A stretch of 64,000 bases of DNA from Dehalococcoidia bacterium. Its GTDB lineage: Bacteria; Chloroflexota; Dehalococcoidia; Tepidiformales; Tepidiformaceae. Positions within the stretch are counted from its first letter, which is position 1, and every line of letters starts with the position of its first letter. Below are positions 57,089-64,000 of this stretch, piece by piece. Location of the stretch: positions 1 to 64,000 of the forward strand of contig JADLBC010000045.1 of the NCBI GenBank assembly GCA_020847985.1. Reading direction: 5' to 3'. A program made the translations under genes and the position numbers. Under the pieces are notes generated by a model. The model was not told where the DNA came from and made no database searches. It saw nothing but the letters and a program-made list of their open reading frames with translations.

Positions 57089-57135
57089 GGCGTCGCGCTC
57101 CCGGGGGTCCGTCGCGGGCGGATGAAACCGCCGGA

Positions 57136-57191
57136 AGCATATCGGCCATGGGTGCGCCGGAGCGCCCCGTTGGTGGACAAGTTGCGGACAA
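57136..57191 (-). promoter_or_regulatory. Direct-repeat promoter of the RDD-FHA/kinase/phosphatase operon (YTGTCC-N5-YTGTCC)
   Basis: On the minus strand TTGTCC-GCAAC-TTGTCC (57191-57175), 11-bp period, then exactly 33 nt to TATGCT (57141-57136), a -10-like hexamer; the first ATG lies 48 nt beyond. No recognisable -35 at 17 nt, which fits an activator-dependent promoter. Confidence 0.6.
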
Positions 57192-57260
57192 TCCGCGTGC
57201 CTTGTCGGCGAAGGCTATTCCGGTGAGCGATTCGGCCATGGGAACGTCAGTGGTCCCTGG

Positions 57261-57292
57261 TGGCCATGCCGGGTGCGTGCGCGGCATGGCCA
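57261..57292 (-). terminator. Hairpin after the giant TIG-repeat gene
   Basis: TGGCCATGCCG and CGGCATGGCCA form a perfect 11-bp stem with a 10-nt loop, 8 nt past the stop codon of the giant gene. There is no U-tract. Confidence 0.65.
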
Positions 57293-57299
57293 CAAGCTG

Positions 57300-60200
57300 T
57301 CATGGGAACGTCAGCGCCAATGTGATGGAACTCGATGGGGCGGCACCGTTCCACCCCCACGACCAAACCCAATAGAAGTAGAACGTGTTTGGGTTTCGGC
57401 CCACATCGTCGTACGAGGTAGTCCCCGCCGGCAGCCACTCGACGATATCCCACGACCCTCCGGTGGAGCGGAAGATGATGAACCCGAGCTCGTTGTTCGA
57501 CGTGTCGTTCCACTGGATGTGCACGCTCGACTGGTTCACGCCCGCGGCCGTGAGTCCCGTCGGGGCGGATGGCGGCCCTCCGAGCGTCACCGCATGCGCC
57601 GCCGCACTCCAGGTGCCTCCGTAGGTGTTGGCGGCCACGACCCAGTAGTAGTACAGCGTCGATGGGTTCAGGCCCGGGTCGACCAGCGACAGCTGGCTTG
57701 CGGGGACCACGCCCGCCAGTTCCACCGGGTTCCCAAGACCCCACTTCCAGCGGTACACCGCGAACGCGATCGTCGACCCCGGCGAGGCGTCCGTCCACGT
57801 GACCTGCATGCCCGGCCCCGCGACGGCCGTCGCGACGACGTTCTGCGGGGCCGCCGGCGCCGGGTTGAATAGCACCCGGTCGACCGCAAGCGTGCCCTCG
57901 TCCGTGGCGAACGAGATGAGCGCCGAGTCCGGCACCTGCGCTCCCTTCTGGACGCGCACCCACGCCTGGCACTCGTCGGTTTGGCCCGGCGCGGCGAGGG
58001 CGCTGAGCGGGAACTCGGCGATGCCCGTGGTGCCGGGTTCGTTCGATTGCACCGAATAGAACTGGACACCCGTCGCCGAGAACGATCCGGCCCCGATCGT
58101 GCCGCCTCCACTCTGGCCGGCGATGGTCGCGCGCTGTTGTTCCATGAAGAACGACGCCGCGGACACCACGTCGTAGCTGCCAACCAGCGTCACCGCATCC
58201 AGCCAGCTGAGCGCCGGGTGCAGTGAGTACGCGCCGAGCGCCGTCTGTGGTGCGCATGCACCGTCGCGGTCCAGCGTGTGGACAACCAGGTACACGACAT
58301 CGGCGGAATCGCCGGGGTGCACCACGATGTCGGTATACCCACCCCACGTCCAGTTGGCCGCGATGGTGTTCGAAGCAACCGTGAAATGCTTGCCCCGGAA
58401 GTCGGGGTACTCGGCCACGGCACTCACCGTCCCCGTTCCCACGATGTCGTTGCGGTCGCACCACTTCCCGCCTCCCACGGGGTCGGTGTCGCAGCCAGCG
58501 AGCGTCAGCTTGAAGTCGCCGTTGGCGGTGACCATGAACTCGCCGTGGTTGTCGCTGTACACCACCAGGTCGCGGGCGGCCGTCGCGTCGCTCGATGCGC
58601 TCCTGATGGCCGCGATCTCGGCCACCTCGGCCGGCGAAAGCGTCCCATCCGCCACGCCGGCGGCGTTCGTTCCCTGCGTGGCCGCGCTGAGGAACGCTGG
58701 CAGCGGGTTCCAGGTGGAGTACGGCCCCATGCCGTTCGCCCCGTTGCCGGCCGAAGCCCATGCGCCGCCATTGCCTCGCGGCCCGTCGTTGCCCCAGCTA
58801 TCCCAGGAATACCCGCCGCCCGGGACCACGGCCGGGAGGAACGGGCTGCCCGGGATGTTCGTGACGTAGTATGGGTTCGGGTAGTTCGGCATGAGGGTGC
58901 CGCCGTAATAGACGTGGTGCTTCCACACGAGCTTCAGGTAGCCCGAGCCACGAATCTTCACCGACACCAGCGCCGGTGGCATGGGCGCATCCCACCAGTT
59001 GATGTCGCCATCGCCGACGGCCGTCTCCCGGTTCGGGCCAAAGCCGGCGAGATTCGACGGCGCCGCCCCGGCTACGACTGGCCCGGAGGTCGCCAGCGAA
59101 CCCGCCGCCGGCGTGTTTCCGCCGCCGACCACGATATCCAACGTGCTGTACGGCCCCTCGAACGGTGACAACCCCCCAGTGGGGAGGGCGATCTCCGCGC
59201 CGCCCGCGGGCACACCGCTGAGCGGCCCGGTCAGCGTCACCCGCGGTGGACTGCTCGCGATGGAGAGCACAGGCGCGAGTACGAACGGCGGCCCGATAAA
59301 GATGGCGCTGCCGGGTACGATGTTCGATGTGCTCGTCACGCGGAAGGTGGTGGCCGTGTTCGCCACATCCGCGACCACGCGCGCGACGGTAATGCCGGTG
59401 AGACCGTAAATGTCGCCCAGCGCCATGCCCGGCTCATTGTTCGGTCCAAACATAATGTCGTAGTAGGGCCGGAACGTCTCGGCCGTGCCCGTGACGGGTG
59501 TCCCGCCCGGGTCGTCCGCCGGCCCACCCGCGATGAGCGCCCAGTCATCCGGCATGACCCAGCGGTTCGCCGGCAGCACGTTCAGCGCGTCGGTCGCATC
59601 CTGTGGGCGGCCGGAGGGGTTCTCGTTCACGAACCAGCCCTTCACGCGGCCGCGCACCAGCAGGTCTCGCGATACGTTCCACGAAATGGGGTTCGAGGCA
59701 CTGTCGTTGAGCAGGCTCCACGGGTTGCCGGGGCTGTATTGCGGGTTGAGCGACGAACTGTTGTGGTACTGCTTCGAAACCCCCGTCACGAACGACAGGC
59801 TCACCCGGTCGTACTTCATGTAGAAGATGACCCAGGCGGCCTTCGACGCCAGGATACCGTCCGGGAACGCCTCCACATCGACCTGCCCCGGGTCCTCGGA
59901 TTCGAAAATGGCACGGCTGATGCATGCGTCCTGGGGCGAGGCGGGGATGTCCCCGGCCTGGCTGCTGCCCGTGACTTCGACCGTCACCTCCGAGGGTGAG
60001 ACCACGGTCGCGCCCAGGCCACCGGCGAAGCTGCCCGGGCCCGCCCCGAGCACGTAGCGAATAACGTTGTCCGGCGCGGTGAACGGACAGGCCCCCACCG
60101 GCGCCCCCGATTGGGCTGTGTCGCCGGCCGGCGTCCGCCAATCGTGCTCGAGCACCACGCGCTGCCCCGCCCACGCGAGCAAGACGTACTTGTGCGTCAC

Positions 60201-63200
60201 CGGGGCCGTAAAGGTGATGGTGAGCGTGTCGCTCGCGAAGATCTGCGACGAACCCAGGATGGGTTCGTTGGCCGTGAAGACGATGGTTGCCGTCGACGAA
60301 GGCGTGCAGTTGTTCCCCAGCGCCGAGCCCGCCGTGAATACCGCGTGCAGCGGGTTGCCCGCGATGCCCTGCGGCGTCAGCGATGTCACGCCCGACGTCG
60401 TCCCCGTGAGCTCGCCGCAGCTCCCGGGCCCGAGCGCTACCGTCCACGCCGCACCCGCGAGCCAGCTATCGAACCGCGCCGATGCCGCGTTGAGGTGGCT
60501 CCCCAGCGCGACGGCGTCGAAGGCACGCTGCGCCCCGGGCAGGTTGAGTTCGTACAGCCCCGTCCCCGGGTTCAGCGCCAGCGCCAGCGCGATCGACGGC
60601 GACGGTCCATTCACCGGGTCCGCCGGCGAACTCGTGGTAGGCATGCGCACCTTCTCAAGCACGCTCCACTCCGTCACGAGCGGCTGATAGGGGAGGCCGA
60701 GGCCGTTGCCATCGCCATCGGAGTCCCAGAGGACCGAATTCGTTGCACTGTCGTAGCCGGTGTAGGTGATGGACATCGTTTGCTGCCCGGCGCCCGTCGA
60801 TGTCCACGAAATGCACGTCGCCCCCGGGAGCCCGCCGTTGGAGAAGTCGCCCGTGAACAGGTAGACGTCCGTGAACGTGGGCGACTGTGGACCCACCGGC
60901 TGGGGGCCGTCATACCCGCCGCCCGTCGTGAGGACGACCTGCCCGGCGTTCGTGAGGGGAATCACGGCCGGGACGAAGCCCAGGACGCCCGGGATCCCGG
61001 TTCCGGGCACGACCGTGCACGCTGTGTTCCGTGAGCCGCGGACGCGGGTCACCACCGCCGAGCCGTTGTCGGCGATGCCCGCCTGGCCGGCCGCGCCGCC
61101 ACCAGTGACGGGCTGCCCCGCCGGTGCCGTGGAGACGTGCCGAAGCTCGGGTGCGATGGCGGCCCAGTTGAACCACTGCCCGAACTGGGTCGTGTTGATC
61201 CCCGGCACCTGCAGCGGACCACGGAGGCCGAGGCTGCCCGAGCCACTTGTGTTGGACGCAAACGTCACGGTCACGAGCGTGCCACCGACGGTGAGCGGAG
61301 CCGGCGTGACCGCGAAGTCCATGACGACCCCGGGGCTGAGGCTCAGATCGGCAACGGTGCAATCGACATCGGTGTCCGTGCCCGGGTCGTCGGGGTCGTT
61401 GTAGCACGTCGTTCCCGCTCCGAGCGTGAACACGATGGTAGTCGGCACCCCGATGCTGACGTGCTGGAAGCCGTGGTTGACCGATGCGATGCCGGCGAAC
61501 AGGTATTCGCCCGTCTGGTCGGAGAAGCCGCCCGCCCCCGTGACGGCGATGACGCTCACGCCAGTCTGATGGTACGGCGTGACCGCCTGGATCTCGTTGT
61601 CGGCCACGACGTTGAACGAGGCTGCGGGCACACCATCGAATGCGACCGCGGTGGTGCCCGTGAACCCGCCTCCTGACAACATAACGGCCGTGCCCCCCAC
61701 CCAGGGGCCGGTGCCCGGCGTGACGTACCCAACCCAGGGCGTGCCATAACTGAACCGGGACGTGCTGGACGGTGCGCTGTTCCCGGCGGCCGATGTCACC
61801 ACCACATCGACGGTGCCAACAGCGTGGGCCGGGCTCACCGCCGCAATGTAACCGTCGTTCACGATCTCACTTGTGGCCGGGACACCCCCGAAGGTCACGC
61901 CCGTTGCCCCGGAGAACCCAGTGCCATAGATACCAACGCTGGTGCCGCCACCTACCGGGCCCCCTCGTGTCCAAATCTGGGACACCACGGGCCCATCCTG
62001 CGTGTAGGTGAACTGCGCCGCCGGCCCTGTGGCCGATGGCCCGGCGGTGGTCGTGACGATGACATCGACCGCCCCGGCCGCGTGCGCCGGCGTCGTCGCC
62101 GTGATCTCGGTGTCTGAATGGACCCCGAGCGCACTGCCCGAGGCTCCCCCGAACGTGACATCCACGAGGGCGGAGAGGTTCGTGCCCGTGATCGTCACCG
62201 TCGTCCCGCCCGCCGTCGAACCCGTCGCGGGGGAGACGTTGGTCACCGTTGGCGAGGGCAGGTATGTGTAGGGATGCGCGCCCGCGGTGCCCGCCGGCGA
62301 TGTCACCATCACCGGCACGGTGCCGAGCGCATGGGCAGGCGTCACCACGACCAGCTGAGAGTCGTCGCCGACGATCAGGCCCGTCCCGGGCACGCCGCCG
62401 AAGGTGACCGAACTCGCGCCGGTGAAGCCAGAGCCGAAGATGGAGACCGTCGTCCCGCCGGCGGCGGGCCCTGCCACCGGCGAAGCGCCAATCGTCCCGA
62501 TGGGGACGTAGGGGACGACATACGGGATCGTGTTCGCCCCGAAGCTGCCGCTCACGACCACGCCCACCAGGCCGGTCGAATGGGCCGGCGCGTCGACGGA
62601 GAGGGTGTGGTCGTCCTGGACCGTGAGTGATGTCCCGGACACACCGTCGAACGTGACATTCGACGTACCGGTGAAGCCCTCACCGTAGAGCCAGATGCGC
62701 TGGCCGGCCGTGGCGATCACCGCCGGACCTCCGAAGATTCGCGGACGGCCATAGCCGTACGTCGAGGCTGCCCCTGTCGCCGAACTGCCATTCGCCGAGG
62801 TGACGACGACATTGACCGGCCCGGCGGCGTGCGGCGGCGCGACCGCGTAAACCCAGGTGTTCCCCGTCGATTGGATCGTGGCGGGGACGCCGCCGAAGGT
62901 GACCGACGTCACGGATGCCAGCCCGCGGCCGTGGATGACCACGGTATTTCCCCCCCAGGAGGGCCCGGCGTCCGGTTCGAGGCCCACAACAGCCGGCGGT
63001 GGGCTGCTCGAAACGGAGAACATCGGCACCCCGCCCGATGTCCCGGACGGCGACGTCACGACAATCGGCACAAGCCCCGCGGAAGTCGCGGGCGTTTTCA
63101 CGGTCAGGAGGCCGTCGTTCACGACGCTCAGCGCGGTGCCGGCGTTTCCTCCGAAGGTCACCGATGTCGCGCTGGTGAACCCCTTGCCCGTCAGCGTGAC

Positions 63201-64000
63201 CGTCGTTCCTCCGAACGAAGGGCCGCCCCACGACGGTGACACCGATTCCACGCGCACGGCGTCGGCGTACTCGAACTGGTTGTATCCCGTGTCCACGGCC
63301 GGGCTCGTCCCGTATGGCGTGGTAACCGTCACTGCCGCCAGGCCGGTCGCGTGTGCCGGTGCCGTCGCTGTGATCGACATGTCGGAGTTCACCGTGACGC
63401 CCGTCGCGGGGATGCCGTCGAACGAAACCGTGGAGGCGCCCGTGAAGCCGATGCCCGCGATGAGAACCGGCGTGCCGCCCACCGTCGGACCGCTGGACGG
63501 GACGAGACCGGTGACGGCCGGCAAGTCGTAGGTATAGACCGTGCGCGGACCGGCGAGCGACGTCCCGGTGATACCCGAAACCATGACCGGCACCGAGCCC
63601 GCGGCATGACCCGGCGCGGAAGCCACGATCGTCGCGTCGTCGGAGACAGAGAAGGCCACCGCGACGCCGTCAAACATCACCCATCGCGCGTCCGAGAAGC
63701 CGCTCCCGGTGATCGTTACGCTCGTGCCGCCTGAGGCCGGCCCGCCCGCAGGCAGCACCGAATCCACGGCCGGTGGCCCGCCGCCGACGTACAGCATCGG
63801 AAGCCACTGGAGGCCCGCGCCCGCGGGAGTCACGACCTTCGGCGAAACATACCCCGGCGCGTGGGCCGGGACGGTCACCTCAAGCGTTGTGTCGTTGATC
63901 ACGTTGAGTCCGGTGCCCGGCACGCCGTCGAAGAGCACGCCCGTCGCAGCCAGGAAGCCGAACCCGCCGAAGGTCCGGACCACGCCTCCCGCTGATGGCA
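57300..64000 (-). CDS. Giant secreted IPT/TIG-repeat protein, 5' end beyond the window
   Basis: At least 2,230 residues; the frame is open to the right edge and begins inside a TIG repeat, so the N-terminus and any signal peptide are missing. About ten TIG/IPT repeats of about 82 residues (pattern GP-x2-GGT-x-V-x-I-x-G-x-GF-x-GA-x2-V-x-FGG, then PAHA-x-G-x-V-x-V-x-VTS-x-G) fill the first about 830 residues. A large region of about 1,200 residues rich in Gly, Pro and Asn, with paired Cys, follows and is not recognised. Two Fn3-like domains end the protein (YRWKWGLGNPVELAGVVPAS; VWSWGWNG...LALTFP). Likely an adhesin or surface-layer component. Confidence 0.88.
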   Translation of the reverse strand, partial: PSAGGVVRTFGGFGFLAATGVLFDGVPGTGLNVINDTTLEVTVPAHAPGYVSPKVVTPAGAGLQWLPMLYVGGGPPAVDSVLPAGGPASGGTSVTITGSGFSDARWVMFDGVAVAFSVSDDATIVASAPGHAAGSVPVMVSGITGTSLAGPRTVYTYDLPAVTGLVPSSGPTVGGTPVLIAGIGFTGASTVSFDGIPATGVTVNSDMSITATAPAHATGLAAVTVTTPYGTSPAVDTGYNQFEYADAVRVESVSPSWGGPSFGGTTVTLTGKGFTSATSVTFGGNAGTALSVVNDGLLTVKTPATSAGLVPIVVTSPSGTSGGVPMFSVSSSPPPAVVGLEPDAGPSWGGNTVVIHGRGLASVTSVTFGGVPATIQSTGNTWVYAVAPPHAAGPVNVVVTSANGSSATGAASTYGYGRPRIFGGPAVIATAGQRIWLYGEGFTGTSNVTFDGVSGTSLTVQDDHTLSVDAPAHSTGLVGVVVSGSFGANTIPYVVPYVPIGTIGASPVAGPAAGGTTVSIFGSGFTGASSVTFGGVPGTGLIVGDDSQLVVVTPAHALGTVPVMVTSPAGTAGAHPYTYLPSPTVTNVSPATGSTAGGTTVTITGTNLSALVDVTFGGASGSALGVHSDTEITATTPAHAAGAVDVIVTTTAGPSATGPAAQFTYTQDGPVVSQIWTRGGPVGGGTSVGIYGTGFSGATGVTFGGVPATSEIVNDGYIAAVSPAHAVGTVDVVVTSAAGNSAPSSTSRFSYGTPWVGYVTPGTGPWVGGTAVMLSGGGFTGTTAVAFDGVPAASFNVVADNEIQAVTPYHQTGVSVIAVTGAGGFSDQTGEYLFAGIASVNHGFQHVSIGVPTTIVFTLGAGTTCYNDPDDPGTDTDVDCTVADLSLSPGVVMDFAVTPAPLTVGGTLVTVTFASNTSGSGSLGLRGPLQVPGINTTQFGQWFNWAAIAPELRHVSTAPAGQPVTGGGAAGQAGIADNGSAVVTRVRGSRNTACTVVPGTGIPGVLGFVPAVIPLTNAGQVVLTTGGGYDGPQPVGPQSPTFTDVYLFTGDFSNGGLPGATCISWTSTGAGQQTMSITYTGYDSATNSVLWDSDGDGNGLGLPYQPLVTEWSVLEKVRMPTTSSPADPVNGPSPSIALALALNPGTGLYELNLPGAQRAFDAVALGSHLNAASARFDSWLAGAAWTVALGPGSCGELTGTTSGVTSLTPQGIAGNPLHAVFTAGSALGNNCTPSSTATIVFTANEPILGSSQIFASDTLTITFTAPVTHKYVLLAWAGQRVVLEHDWRTPAGDTAQSGAPVGACPFTAPDNVIRYVLGAGPGSFAGGLGATVVSPSEVTVEVTGSSQAGDIPASPQDACISRAIFESEDPGQVDVEAFPDGILASKAAWVIFYMKYDRVSLSFVTGVSKQYHNSSSLNPQYSPGNPWSLLNDSASNPISWNVSRDLLVRGRVKGWFVNENPSGRPQDATDALNVLPANRWVMPDDWALIAGGPADDPGGTPVTGTAETFRPYYDIMFGPNNEPGMALGDIYGLTGITVARVVADVANTATTFRVTSTSNIVPGSAIFIGPPFVLAPVLSIASSPPRVTLTGPLSGVPAGGAEIALPTGGLSPFEGPYSTLDIVVGGGNTPAAGSLATSGPVVAGAAPSNLAGFGPNRETAVGDGDINWWDAPMPPALVSVKIRGSGYLKLVWKHHVYYGGTLMPNYPNPYYVTNIPGSPFLPAVVPGGGYSWDSWGNDGPRGNGGAWASAGNGANGMGPYSTWNPLPAFLSAATQGTNAAGVADGTLSPAEVAEIAAIRSASSDATAARDLVVYSDNHGEFMVTANGDFKLTLAGCDTDPVGGGKWCDRNDIVGTGTVSAVAEYPDFRGKHFTVASNTIAANWTWGGYTDIVVHPGDSADVVYLVVHTLDRDGACAPQTALGAYSLHPALSWLDAVTLVGSYDVVSAASFFMEQQRATIAGQSGGGTIGAGSFSATGVQFYSVQSNEPGTTGIAEFPLSALAAPGQTDECQAWVRVQKGAQVPDSALISFATDEGTLAVDRVLFNPAPAAPQNVVATAVAGPGMQVTWTDASPGSTIAFAVYRWKWGLGNPVELAGVVPASQLSLVDPGLNPSTLYYYWVVAANTYGGTWSAAAHAVTLGGPPSAPTGLTAAGVNQSSVHIQWNDTSNNELGFIIFRSTGGSWDIVEWLPAGTTSYDDVGRNPNTFYFYWVWSWGWNGAAPSSSITLALTFP

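Overview
The window comes from a high-GC bacterium (about two thirds G+C, many GTG starts, strong codon bias that opens long antisense frames). It has Gram-positive-type features: a CGAAC-N4-GTTCG SOS box, Tat and Sec lipoproteins, and Ser/Thr kinases with LysM or lectin-like ectodomains. I infer a Chloroflexota lineage, possibly Dehalococcoidia- or Tepidiforma-like. That is a judgement from gene content only; no rRNA gene is present.

Region 1 (1-9.7 kb, minus strand) is a complete type I-E CRISPR-Cas locus: cas3, cse1, cse2, cas7e, cas5e, cas6e, cas1, cas2, then an array that runs off the left edge. Cascade-cas1-cas2 is tightly packed and has its own promoter, separate from cas3.

Region 2 (9.8-13.2 kb) holds a secreted RCC1-repeat protein, tRNA-Val and two small genes. 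Region 3 (13.2-23.7 kb) is a catabolic cluster: Zn alcohol dehydrogenase, three class III CoA-transferases (one lacking the catalytic Asp), a LysR regulator, a peptide-type ABC transporter without its ATPases, and an enoyl-CoA hydratase-family protein.

Region 4 (23.8-44.2 kb) is mostly housekeeping: tRNA-Gly, a receptor Ser/Thr kinase, an IscU-like scaffold, an excisionase-like HTH protein, a THUMP-like methyltransferase, a HAD phosphatase, pheS and pheT with a four-helix-bundle gene between them, rpsU (apparent CTG start), dinB under a LexA box, two acyl-CoA dehydrogenases, an MFS exporter, a complete siderophore/cobalamin-type ABC importer, a flippase and tRNA-Arg.

Region 5 (44.3-57.1 kb, minus strand) is a phospho-signalling island of overlapping genes: RDD-FHA protein, kinase, PP2C phosphatase, kinase-DUF805, four FHA proteins, a VWA protein, an FHA-winged-helix regulator, a decayed kinase and a LysM/lectin-like receptor kinase. 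The two main transcription units of the island and the distant receptor kinase at 25.7 kb share an 11-bp-period direct repeat (YTGTCC-N5-YTGTCC) 33-34 nt upstream of a -10-like hexamer. I propose these form one regulon, possibly bound by the island's FHA-winged-helix protein.

Region 6 (57.3-64 kb, minus strand) is a giant secreted IPT/TIG-repeat protein cut by the right edge. Its C-terminal tandem Fn3-like module closely matches that of the RCC1 protein 45 kb away.
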